From: Bacillus litorisediminis
Lineage (GTDB): Bacteria > Bacillota > Bacilli > Bacillales > JC228
DNA length: 64,000 bases
Assembly (NCBI RefSeq): GCF_022808645.1
Contig: NZ_JAKZKT010000016.1
Coordinates: 28,193 to 92,192, forward strand
Reading direction: 5' to 3'
Below, piece by piece: positions 54,494 through 62,198 of the stretch. A program made the translations under genes and the position numbers. Below the pieces are notes generated by a model that saw nothing but the letters and a program-made list of their open reading frames with translations, was not told the origin of the DNA and did not search any database. The stretch's first letter is position 1, and each line of letters starts with the position of its first letter.

Positions 54494-54844
54494 ATGAAAA
54501 AATTCTTGTTATTGCTGATAGGTGGAACTGCCATCCTTGTTTTACTTGGGACATTAGGACCGATGGTTGGCCTTGCCATTAGTGCCGTCATCTTATACTA
54601 CTCTGCTAAGGAATTTATAAAGGCAGAATCAACAGGTAAAAAGATTTTGTGGGCAATCATTGGTTTGATTGCATTATCTGCAACCTTATCCAATGTTCCG
54701 GCGCTTGCAGGAGTGGTGGCCATCGTCGTCTTATACCTAGTCTATAAGAAATGGAACAAGGAAAAAGAAGTCATCACCGAAAAGAACGATGATCCATTTG
54801 TCAATTTTGAAAGAGAATGGTCAGAACTTAAAAAACATTATTAA
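54494..54844 (+). CDS. liaI: LiaI-like membrane protein
   Basis: 116 residues from ATG 54494 (AAAGGAGG; the in-frame ATG at 54464 precedes the site and is not used). Two or three hydrophobic segments (FLLLLIGGTAILVLLGTLG, GLAISAVILYYS, IIGLIALSATLSNVPALAGVVAIVVLYLVY), then a charged tail. Matches LiaI as the first gene of the lia operon, which anchors LiaH to the membrane under cell-envelope stress. Expression should depend on LiaR, encoded at the end of the same cluster. No liaG is present between liaH and liaF. Confidence 0.82.
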   Translation: MKKFLLLLIGGTAILVLLGTLGPMVGLAISAVILYYSAKEFIKAESTGKKILWAIIGLIALSATLSNVPALAGVVAIVVLYLVYKKWNKEKEVITEKNDDPFVNFEREWSELKKHY

Positions 54845-54861
54845 TAAAGGAGAGAATCCAT

Positions 54862-55512
54862 ATGACAAATTTATGGGACCGTATTAAAAATTCAGTAGCT
54901 GCCGATTTTCATGAGATTTTAGATCAAAAAGAACAAAAGAATCCAATTGCTTCTTTAAACCAATATCTTCGCCAATGTGAGCAGGAGGTAGAAAAGGTCC
55001 GCAAGCTCTTAGAACGTCAGTATATGTTAAAAGATGAATTTACCCGCGAATATCACCATGCCTCAGAGCTATTGGAAAAACGACAACATCAGGCTGATAT
55101 CGCTGCAAAAGCTGGCGATCAAGAACTTCATGAGTTTGCTGTAACAGAGCTCCGCATGTATGAAGAAAGAGTGGCCCGTTTAAAAGAAGCTCGCACCAAG
55201 GTGCTGCAGCAGCTAGTCGAGCTTGAACGGAAATACGAGGAAATGAAGCATAAGCTAAAAGATATGCATATTAAGCGGATGGAGCTAATGGGGCGTGAAA
55301 ATATCACACGTGCACATATGAAAATTAATAAAATGCTTGAATCTGCAACCTATTCTACTAATCAGCCGTTTTCTAAATTCAGTGAGCTAGAAAATTATCT
55401 AGACCGGTTAGAGTATAGAATTAACTCGGATTATCACCGAAATACCATTGATGCTCGAATTGCTCAGCTAGAAAAAGAGCTAAAAAAAGAAGAAACTAAT
55501 ACTCTTCAATAA
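54862..55512 (+). CDS. liaH: LiaH, PspA/IM30 family
   Basis: 216 residues, almost entirely alpha-helical coiled coil (for example QEKNPIASLNQYLRQCEQEVEKVRKLLERQ and RTKVLQQLVELERKYEEMKHKLKD). Phage-shock-protein A fold forming large oligomeric rings that protect the cytoplasmic membrane from damage by antibiotics such as bacitracin or daptomycin. It starts 18 bp after liaI with AAAGGAG. A stem-loop follows, which probably sets the high liaIH to liaFSR ratio. Confidence 0.9.
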   Translation: MTNLWDRIKNSVAADFHEILDQKEQKNPIASLNQYLRQCEQEVEKVRKLLERQYMLKDEFTREYHHASELLEKRQHQADIAAKAGDQELHEFAVTELRMYEERVARLKEARTKVLQQLVELERKYEEMKHKLKDMHIKRMELMGRENITRAHMKINKMLESATYSTNQPFSKFSELENYLDRLEYRINSDYHRNTIDARIAQLEKELKKEETNTLQ

Positions 55513-55547
55513 GAAAAACGTGGTATTCTAAAAATGGTAAGAGTACA

Positions 55548-55575
55548 GGCGTAGGTTACTACGCCTTTTCAGCCT
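55548..55575 (+). terminator. stem-loop between liaH and liaF (partial terminator)
   Basis: Perfect arms GGCGTAG and CTACGCC, loop GTTA, then TTTTCAGCCTTTTTT. Since liaFSR follow on the same strand, some readthrough is expected. Confidence 0.7.
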
Positions 55576-55612
55576 TTTTTATCTTATACAACCTAGAAAG
55601 GAGGAGAGACCT

Positions 55613-56350
55613 GTGAATGTTGGAAAGAAATCGGACATCTTTAAATATGCTGTCATTGCACTCATTATTTTATTGATCCTAGAAATCTCTTTTTTCAATC
55701 CAGGTTTTATCTTCTCCATTGCGATATCCGTTTTTTTTATTTATTGGGGGAGAAAGTGGTCTCCTCGCATGTCAGGGAAAATACTTTTTTGGTTTGGAGT
55801 TATTAGTTTAATCATCGGATTTTTAAGCTCCTTTGCTTTTCGATTGCTTCTGTTTGCTGCGATTTTTTATATTTTGCTGCAGTACGGCCGGTCGAAGCAG
55901 CGACCGACACCGATTAAACCAATTATTCACGAGGGCGAAGCTTTTCATAATGGCTCTTCTCCTCTCTACATCAGAAATCCTTTATTCCAGAATATCTTGA
56001 TTGGCAGACAGCGAACCCCTGAAACTGTGTATGAATGGCATGATATCAATATTCAGGCAGGGATTGGGGACACGATTATTGATTTAACGAATACGGTTTT
56101 GCCTAAAGGTGAATCCGTTATAATGATTCGCAATATTATTGGGAATGTTCAAATCTATGTTCCCTATGATTTAGAAGTACAGGCGAGCCATTCCGTTGTA
56201 GCCGGAACCTTTGATATTTTTGAACAAAAAGAGGAAAAAGTATTTTCAGCCAATGTGATGTATCAGACTCCTGAATATGGGAAAGCCACACAAAAAATAA
56301 AAATCGTCACCACCATGTTTCTAGGAAAACTAGAGGTGAAGCGATTATGA
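55613..56350 (+). CDS. liaF: LiaF, membrane inhibitor of the LiaSR system
   Basis: 245 residues from GTG 55613 (AAAGGAGG). Four hydrophobic segments in residues 10-95, then a C-terminal cytoplasmic beta-rich domain (WHDINIQAGIGDTIIDLTNTVLPKGESVIMIRNIIGNVQIYVP) typical of the LiaF family. It keeps LiaS in check without envelope stress. Overlaps liaS by 4 bp. Confidence 0.9.
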   Translation: MNVGKKSDIFKYAVIALIILLILEISFFNPGFIFSIAISVFFIYWGRKWSPRMSGKILFWFGVISLIIGFLSSFAFRLLLFAAIFYILLQYGRSKQRPTPIKPIIHEGEAFHNGSSPLYIRNPLFQNILIGRQRTPETVYEWHDINIQAGIGDTIIDLTNTVLPKGESVIMIRNIIGNVQIYVPYDLEVQASHSVVAGTFDIFEQKEEKVFSANVMYQTPEYGKATQKIKIVTTMFLGKLEVKRL

Positions 56351-57393
56351 GTACGATTATGCGGCATGTGATGATGTGTATTGGCTTAACCTTAGGAGTA
56401 ATGGCCTTATTAACAGTGGCCATTTTCTTCTATTTTCCATTAGAAGAATGGTCATTGCTATGGGAAACGAAAATTTTGGATATGCCTTTTATTACATTTG
56501 TCCCTGGGCTTTGCATTATTTTAGCGATTATTGTTGGGATTTTTTCCGGTCTTTTTTGGAGAAATCAGTTAAGCAATGTGGAAAAGGGTCTTTATCTGTT
56601 AGAACAAGGAAAGCAGGTAACCCTTGAAAAGCCTCATAAAGTCCCGGAGATTGCACCGATTTGGAGCCGGATGGAAGGAATCCAAAAACAGATAGCGGAA
56701 CAGACAAAACTGTCACAAAAACTGGCTAATGAAAAAGCGGCCGATCAAGAAAAAGTAATTGAAGAAATGGTGTTTCAGGAAAGACAGCGTCTGGCAAGAG
56801 AACTGCATGATTCGGTAAGCCAACAGTTATTTGCTGCTTCGATGATGATGTCTGCCATTACGGAGACTAAGTCCAATCCAGAAGACCGAGAGACAAAGCA
56901 GCTGAAGCTGGTTGAGGGAATGATTCAGCAATCGCAAATGGAAATGAGAGCACTGCTTCTTCACCTTCGTCCGGTTGCACTTAAAGGCAAAGCGATTCAT
57001 GAAGGAATGAAGGAACTGCTCCAGGAGCTTTCTTTAAAAGTTCCAATGGAGGTTACGTGGAAGCTTGAACCTTTGCAGCTTGATAAAGGGGTAGAGGATC
57101 ATCTGTTTCGTATTTTCCAAGAATCGATTTCAAACACTCTCCGTCATTCTAAAGCTAAATCATTGGAAGTATTATTTATTGAAAGAGATGACCTGATTAT
57201 TTTACGGGTTGCTGATGACGGCATTGGATTTAACGTGGAAGAAACAAAAACAGGTTCATACGGATTGCAAAATATGTATGAACGGGCTGTTGAACTTGGC
57301 GGATTATGTAAAATTGTGAGTATACCTGGGCATGGAACGAAGTTAGAAGTGAGAATTCCGAAGGTAAGCAAAGAAGGTGATGGGAATGATTAA
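56347..57393 (+). CDS. liaS: LiaS sensor histidine kinase
   Basis: 348 residues. Two N-terminal membrane helices with a very short outer loop (intramembrane-sensing type), HAMP-like linker, and HisKA_3 dimerisation domain with [19 protein letters not shown], the phospho-acceptor His about residue 155. HATPase domain at about 240-345 with [21 protein letters not shown] and [14 protein letters not shown]. Phosphorylates LiaR when cell-wall antibiotics disturb lipid II cycling. Confidence 0.92.
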   Translation: MSTIMRHVMMCIGLTLGVMALLTVAIFFYFPLEEWSLLWETKILDMPFITFVPGLCIILAIIVGIFSGLFWRNQLSNVEKGLYLLEQGKQVTLEKPHKVPEIAPIWSRMEGIQKQIAEQTKLSQKLANEKAADQEKVIEEMVFQERQRLARELHDSVSQQLFAASMMMSAITETKSNPEDRETKQLKLVEGMIQQSQMEMRALLLHLRPVALKGKAIHEGMKELLQELSLKVPMEVTWKLEPLQLDKGVEDHLFRIFQESISNTLRHSKAKSLEVLFIERDDLIILRVADDGIGFNVEETKTGSYGLQNMYERAVELGGLCKIVSIPGHGTKLEVRIPKVSKEGDGND

Positions 57394-58018
57394 GGTATTG
57401 TTTGTGGATGACCATGAAATGGTACGGATTGGAGTATCCTCGTATCTGTCTGCTCAGCCGGATATTGAAGTAATTGCGGAAGCGGATAATGGAAAAACGG
57501 CTGTGGAAATGGCACTTGAATTAAGACCGGACATTATCTTGATGGATTTAGTCATGAAGGAAATGGACGGCATTGAAGCCACCCGTGAAATTATGAAGCA
57601 ATGGCCAGAAGCTAAAATTATCATTGTGACAAGCTTTCTTGATGACGATAAGGTATATCCGGCACTTGAAGCTGGCGCTACAAGCTATTTATTAAAAACC
57701 TCGAAAGCAAGCGAGATTGCAGAAGCAATTCGGTCGACATTTCACGGGCAAACTGTGTTAGAGCCAGAAGTAACTGGAAAAGTGATGTCAAAAATGCGAA
57801 AAGGCAATGAGCGTCTTCCTCATGAAGAGTTGACAGAGCGGGAAATGGAAATTCTGCTGCTGATGGCTCAAGGAAAGACGAACCAAGAAATTGCCGACGA
57901 GTTATTTATCGCCTTAAAAACAGCCAAGGTTCATGTAAGTAATATATTAAGCAAGCTAGATGTACAGGACCGGACACAGGCGGTCATCTATGCTTTCAAA
58001 CATTCCCTTGTAAAATAA
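57386..58018 (+). CDS. liaR: LiaR response regulator, NarL/LuxR type
   Basis: 210 residues from ATG 57386 (GAAGGTGA site; GTG 57377 and ATG 57380 overlap it). Receiver domain with VDDHEMVR and Asp of [12 protein letters not shown] (about residue 53), then LuxR-type HTH ([40 protein letters not shown]). Overlaps the end of liaS by 8 bp. It should activate the liaI promoter. Strong terminator after. Confidence 0.93.
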   Translation: MIKVLFVDDHEMVRIGVSSYLSAQPDIEVIAEADNGKTAVEMALELRPDIILMDLVMKEMDGIEATREIMKQWPEAKIIIVTSFLDDDKVYPALEAGATSYLLKTSKASEIAEAIRSTFHGQTVLEPEVTGKVMSKMRKGNERLPHEELTEREMEILLLMAQGKTNQEIADELFIALKTAKVHVSNILSKLDVQDRTQAVIYAFKHSLVK

Positions 58019-58053
58019 AAAAGCCCCCATATTTTGGTTGGAGGGCTTTTTTA
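58019..58053. terminator. bidirectional terminator between liaR and the MscS gene
   Basis: Arms AAAAAAGCCCCC (one mismatch) and GAGGGCTTTTTT; A-rich left and T-rich right flanks serve both converging transcripts. Confidence 0.88.
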
Positions 58054-58061
58054 TTGTAATT

Positions 58062-59138
58062 CTATGCATCCTGTTCAAGAGAAAACCGCCGTTCTTCCAT
58101 ATTGGCCAGGAAGAGGGAACGGGTCGGGTAGGCCAGTTCAATGTTTGCTTCTTCCAGCATACGAAGAATTTCAAAGTTTAACTGCTCTTTAATTTGTAAA
58201 TACTCTCCCCACACAGTAGTTTTAGTAAAGAGATAAAAAAATACTTCGTAATTTCCATTTTCTATCATATCAAATGTAACAAAAATCGTTTCTTGATGAA
58301 TGTCCTCATTATTTTTAAGATACTCGCGGATATTTTCAATAAATTGGTTCAGCTTATCTGGAGGTGCTTGGCCAGAAACCGGCAGGGTAAAGGTAATTTG
58401 CCTTTTGCCCATCTTCGACCAGTTGGTAATGGCTTCATTAGCGAGCGTCGAATTTGGGACGGTAACAAGTGCCTGGGCGAACGTCCGGACGATGGTGCTC
58501 CGAAAGGAAATGTCTTCGACTGTCCCTTCTACACTTTTTGTTTTAATCCAATCCCCAATCGTAAATGGCTTTTCGGTAATAATAACAAACCCGCCAAAAA
58601 CGTTCTTGACGGTATCCTGGGCAGCTAAGGCGAAGGCTAATCCGCCGAGGCCAAGACCCGCAATAAAACCATTTACATCGTAGTCAAACTCTTGTGCAAT
58701 GACACTAAGGGCAAGAGCAATAATAATAAACCGGGCGATTCTTGATAAAAATGGAGCGACCATCTCATCCATTTCAAGGTTGAATCGTTTATTAATGTTT
58801 TGAAATATGAGTGAAGAAGCAGCTGTTAAATTATAGAACCCCCACGCTAAGAGTGCGATGATACTGGCTCTATAGATCCGAATCACAGCCCACATATATT
58901 CATTCATGAATGACAGCTGATCTAACGCTAAAAATACTCCAATTGATACAAACAGCCACCTCAATGGCCCTTCGAAGGCAAGGAGGATATGAAACACAAA
59001 CTCCGTCGATTTTCTTTTAAAAAGTCCCGTTATAAAATTAAAAATATATGTAGTAAACAGTTTTCTAAGCAGTAAGAACGCCAGGATAATGGCTACACTA
59101 ATTCCCAGTTCCTTTAGTAAGTCAATCGATACATCCAA
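58062..59138 (-). CDS. small-conductance mechanosensitive channel, MscS/YhdY-like
   Basis: About 358 residues. Start probably TTG 59138, 6 bases after GGGGTG; GTG 59147 is possible but has no site. Five hydrophobic segments, the last being the glycine/alanine-rich pore helix FIAGLGLGGLAFALAAQDTVKNVFGGFVIITEKPFTIGDWI that is diagnostic of MscS, then the beta domain (VEGTVEDISFRSTIVRTFAQALVTVPNSTLANEAITNWS). Releases solutes on osmotic down-shock. Monocistronic. Confidence 0.9.
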   Translation of the reverse strand: MDVSIDLLKELGISVAIILAFLLLRKLFTTYIFNFITGLFKRKSTEFVFHILLAFEGPLRWLFVSIGVFLALDQLSFMNEYMWAVIRIYRASIIALLAWGFYNLTAASSLIFQNINKRFNLEMDEMVAPFLSRIARFIIIALALSVIAQEFDYDVNGFIAGLGLGGLAFALAAQDTVKNVFGGFVIITEKPFTIGDWIKTKSVEGTVEDISFRSTIVRTFAQALVTVPNSTLANEAITNWSKMGKRQITFTLPVSGQAPPDKLNQFIENIREYLKNNEDIHQETIFVTFDMIENGNYEVFFYLFTKTTVWGEYLQIKEQLNFEILRMLEEANIELAYPTRSLFLANMEERRFSLEQDA

Positions 59139-59222
59139 TTTAATCACCCCTGTTTACGTATAGTATGCCTAAAAATTCGAATAGAAATGGCGGTTGAATG
59201 AAAGAGTTATGCTAAAAGGAAA

Positions 59223-59252
59223 AAAGCAGTTCCGAGAAAGAACTGCTTTTTA
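59223..59252 (-). terminator. terminator of the carbonic anhydrase gene
   Basis: Arms AAAAAGCAGTTC and GAACTGCTTTTT, loop CGAGAAA; on the minus strand it directly follows the stop codon. Confidence 0.85.
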
Positions 59253-59813
59253 AGAATGATAACCTTCAGTTATTAGATCAAGCTTCCCGGTTTCGGGATT
59301 AATAACCAGTCCATGCACAGGAACTGATTTGTCCATCAGAGGATGATTTCTGATCATGTCAACACTGTTTTTCACATTTTCTTCAACACTGTTAAAGCCT
59401 GCAAGCCATTTTTCTGTATCTATTCCAGAAAACCTGAGAGTATCAAGAGTTTGATCAGAGATTCCGCGCTGCTTCATTTTTTGAATGGTGTCATGGCTGT
59501 TTACCTTGCTCATGCCACAGTCATGGTGCCCGATTACTAGTACTTCTTCAGCCCCTAACTCATAGAGGGCAATTAAAATACTTCTCATTGCACTGCCAAA
59601 TGGATGATTAACAGATGCCCCTGCATTTTTAACAATTTTTACATCGCCATTCTTGAGGTTCATTGCTTTTGGCAGCAATTCAACCAATCTTGTGTCCATA
59701 CAGGTGAGAATGACCATCCGCTTATTTGGGAATTTAGTTGTTGTGTAAGCCTCATATTGTTTTTCTTCTACAAACTTTTCATTGTATGTAAGGATTTCAT
59801 TTAGTAGTGTCAT
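59250..59813 (-). CDS. beta-class carbonic anhydrase
   Basis: 187 residues. Zinc ligands and partner in order: CMDTRL (Cys, with the Asp-Arg pair) at about residue 37, and GHHDCGM (His, Cys) at about 97-102; KNAGASVNHPFGSAMRSILIALYELGAEEVLVI lies between. Reversible hydration of CO2, cytoplasmic. Shorter than plant-type enzymes, as usual for the Bacillus YvdA/YtiB group. RBS AAGAGGTG. No partner transporter nearby. Confidence 0.9.
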   Translation of the reverse strand: MTLLNEILTYNEKFVEEKQYEAYTTTKFPNKRMVILTCMDTRLVELLPKAMNLKNGDVKIVKNAGASVNHPFGSAMRSILIALYELGAEEVLVIGHHDCGMSKVNSHDTIQKMKQRGISDQTLDTLRFSGIDTEKWLAGFNSVEENVKNSVDMIRNHPLMDKSVPVHGLVINPETGKLDLITEGYHS

Positions 59814-59835
59814 GATTACACCTCTTTTATTATTT

Positions 59836-60252
59836 TTAAATGGTGGCTAAATCTTGAAGCAGATACTCTTGATCCTTTGGTTTTTGAATGAGTTCAGCCG
59901 CTTCAAAAGCAAGTTCTTTGAAGTATTATACTTCAGCTGTATTCCCCAAAACTTTATTTTCTCTTGCCATAGCTTCATACGCAAAGGTGAGATCAAAATT
60001 CCCAATTCCGTGTTCCTGACAGATTTCAAGATTACGCTTTGTGTGATATAAAGCGGGTTCACCTCTCTCTAAAACTGAATATACACGAGAAATTTGCCAT
60101 TCCCCGCTAGACCGATCTACGGGGCTCCAATTAGTTCCCAATGGTAGCGGGAATGCAATCATTCGGTCAGTTTCTGCTTTTTTAATAGACCCACACGGCG
60201 TTAAAGCAATCTGCGGCAATTCCACGGTGATTTACGCTGATTGATTGTCCAT
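59836..60252 (-). pseudogene. decayed gene with two in-frame stops (helical-repeat type protein)
   Basis: One frame on the minus strand runs from ATG 60252 to TAA 59836 but is broken by TAA at 60232-60234 (after six codons) and TAA at 59926-59928. The middle reads ALYHTKRNLEICQEHGIGNFDLTFAYEAMAR, which matches a conserved hypothetical Bacillus family with TPR-like helices, and the part after the second stop (YFKELAFEAAELIQKPKDQEYLLQDLATI) continues the same protein. Both lesions are nonsense changes without a frame change, so this is a genuine relic and not a base-calling slip. Function of the intact family unknown. Confidence 0.75.
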
Positions 60253-60467
60253 TTTCATTCCTCACAGTATCCTGTTTTTAAAAGAGTTCCCCTTTATTAA
60301 TATTACCATGAGAAATTTCTAAAAACGATGGATGAAGACTTTGCCAGTTTTAAGACCATTTGAATTCATTATTAATCATATATTAAGTAAAATTGAAGCA
60401 GACATATATATATATCCCGGAAAGGAAAAATCAAAACTTCTGATTTATTTTTAAAAGGAGGAGAAGC
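60253..60467. other. intergenic region
   Basis: AT-rich with a short TATATATA run at about 60408-60416; no gene seen. Presumably carries the promoter of the VOC gene. Confidence 0.3.
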
Positions 60468-61202
60468 ATGGATTTTTATTTAGATCACCTTGTGCAGTTT
60501 GTTTATGAAGACTTAAATTCGAAAACCGAGGCGTTAAATAAAGAAGGAATCCCTGCAAAAAGAGGCGGCAGTCATATCGATTGGGGGACGTATAATAGTT
60601 TGTGGTATTCGCCGAATCTTGCCTATATCGAATGGCTGTCTATTGAAGATAGAGAAAAAGCGAAGAAGGCTGAAAATCCTCTTGTCCATCATTTATTGAA
60701 AAAAGAATCCGCCGGAAACCACCTTGGACAGATTGCTCTTCGTACCTATAACATGGATGAGGTTGCACGTGGTTTTAGCGAAAAGCATATTCCGCATCAG
60801 CTGTTTGACGGAAGAAGAACCCGAAGTGACGGGATTACGCTGACTTGGAAAATGCTGTTTTTGAAACAAAAAGCTGGAGAACTGGAGCTCCCCTTTTTGA
60901 TTGAGTGGGGGCAGTCTGATATTGAGAGAAAAAACGATTTAGAAAAACAAGGACTAATCGATCATAATTTATCAATTTCAAAAGTCTACTACGCCGTGCA
61001 TAATGTAGCTGATTCATTAAATAAATGGTACCGCTTTTTCCCGTTTGAAGAAAAGAAGGAAGTAACTAAAGAAGAGTGGTTTGGGAAAGGGTTTGAAATT
61101 CAATTGAAAAATGCTGCACTTGTTTTTCTCCAGCCTGTAAAAAAAGGCTATATCTCTGATATCTTAAACAGATATGGCGAAGGTCCTTTTTTATTTGAAT
61201 AA
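60468..61202 (+). CDS. VOC superfamily (glyoxalase-like) protein
   Basis: 244 residues, two beta-alpha-beta halves. Starts DFYLDHLVQFV, the usual first strand with a metal-binding His, and has IDWGTYNSLWYSPNLAYIEWLSIED, with Glu-type ligand positions, then HLGQIALRTYNMDEVARGF starting the second half and a third module near KVYYAVHNVADSLNKWYRFF. No close match to a named enzyme. B. subtilis and B. cereus carry related proteins of unknown role. RBS AAAGGAGGAG before ATG 60468. Confidence 0.78.
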   Translation: MDFYLDHLVQFVYEDLNSKTEALNKEGIPAKRGGSHIDWGTYNSLWYSPNLAYIEWLSIEDREKAKKAENPLVHHLLKKESAGNHLGQIALRTYNMDEVARGFSEKHIPHQLFDGRRTRSDGITLTWKMLFLKQKAGELELPFLIEWGQSDIERKNDLEKQGLIDHNLSISKVYYAVHNVADSLNKWYRFFPFEEKKEVTKEEWFGKGFEIQLKNAALVFLQPVKKGYISDILNRYGEGPFLFE

Positions 61203-61216
61203 AATGTATTGATAAA

Positions 61217-61249
61217 CCCACTTGGTAAAGCGTCCAAGTGGTTTCTTTT
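61217..61249 (+). terminator. terminator of the VOC gene
   Basis: Perfect arms CCACTTGG and CCAAGTGG, 8-base loop, then TTTCTTTTTG. Confidence 0.85.
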
Positions 61250-61295
61250 TGTATATTCTCAGACAGGGGAAAAATTGTGTGAAATTATTCAAGCA

Positions 61296-62018
61296 GTCTA
61301 TCGGTCAAAACTTGATTCTATGGGTCAAATTTGTGTTCTATCGGTCAAAAATGGTTTCTATGGGTCAAATCGGGGTGTCTATCGGTCAAAAACGGGATTC
61401 TATCGGTCAAACTGGAAGTTCTATCGGTCAAAACTTGATTCTATGGGTCAAATCTGTGTTCTATCGGTCAAAAATGGTGTCTATGGGTCAAATTTGAGTT
61501 CTATCGGTCAAAAACGGGATTCTATCGGTCAAACTGGAAGTTCTATCGGTCAAAACTTGATTCTATGGGTCAAATCTGTGTTCTATCGGTCAAAACTTGA
61601 TTCTATGGGTCAAATCTGAGTTCTATCGGTCAAATTGGGGTGCCTATCGGTCAAAAACGGGATTCTATCGGTCAAACTGGAAGTTCTATCGGTCAAAACT
61701 TGATTCTATGGGTCAAATCTGTGTTCTATCGGTCAAAATTTTTTCTATCGGTCAAATTGGGGTGCCTATCGGTCAAAACTTGATTCTATGGGTCAAATCT
61801 GAGTTCTATCGGTCAAAAAAGGTTTCTATGGGTCAAATTTGTGTTCTATCGGTCAAAAACGGGATTCTATCAGTCAAACTGGAAGTTCTATCGGTCAAAA
61901 CTGGTTTCTACGGGTCAAATCTGAGTTCTATCGGTCAAAACTTGTTTCTACGGGTCAAATTTGTGCTCTATCGGTCAAACTGAATTTCCATCAGTCAAAA
62001 TTTTGGTCTATAAACCGA
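61296..62018 (+). repeat. array E: about 35 units of 20-21 bp, TTCTATCGGTCAAA type
   Basis: Units with core TCTATCGGTCAAA or TCTATGGGTCAAA recur every 20-21 bases, with 6-8 variable bases limited to a few classes (ACTTGAT, ACGGGAT, CTGGAAGT, TCTGTGT). Groups of four to six units recur in the same order (for instance starting near 61391, 61513, 61656), showing duplication of blocks. It lies between the VOC terminator and the treP promoter. No stop codons occur in the plus-strand unit, so long meaningless ORFs run through it; none has a ribosome site. Confidence 0.92.
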
Positions 62019-62059
62019 AATCACTAAAACGGTTCTTTTTGGAAGCGTCAACATTTTCG

Positions 62060-62088
62060 TTGACAACATGTATATACATGTTTAGAAT
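62060..62088 (+). promoter_or_regulatory. treP promoter (sigma-A)
   Basis: TTGACA (62060-62065), 17-base spacer, TAGAAT (62083-62088). The spacer is occupied by the first TreR-like palindrome. Confidence 0.8.
62065..62082. promoter_or_regulatory. TreR-like operator 1
   Basis: Palindrome AACATGTATATACATGTT in the promoter spacer, so a bound repressor would block RNA polymerase. Its core TGTATATACA resembles the tre operator of B. subtilis. Confidence 0.7.
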
Positions 62089-62093
62089 TAACT

Positions 62094-62117
62094 AGTAACA
62101 TGTATATACATGTTACT
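62094..62117. promoter_or_regulatory. TreR-like operator 2
   Basis: A perfect 24-bp palindrome with the same ACATGTATATACATGT core as operator 1, centred about 32 bp downstream of it, three helical turns, suitable for co-operative binding. Confidence 0.7.
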
Positions 62118-62173
62118 AAAACAACAGATATTCCTCATAAAAAACGAGGGATTCAGCAAAATAATGTATAAAA

Positions 62174-62187
62174 TGAAAACGATTACG
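62174..62187. promoter_or_regulatory. cre site (CcpA) before treP
   Basis: TGAAAACGATTACG matches the cre consensus TGWAANCGNTNWCA except at the last base. It lies between promoter and start codon, where CcpA would act as a roadblock in glucose. Confidence 0.7.
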
Positions 62188-62198
62188 GGAGGGGCACC

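Noticed and set aside
61209..62027. Several long plus-strand ORFs through array E
   Set aside because: The unit contains no stop codon in that direction, so ORFs arise by chance; the peptides are low complexity repeats and lack ribosome sites.
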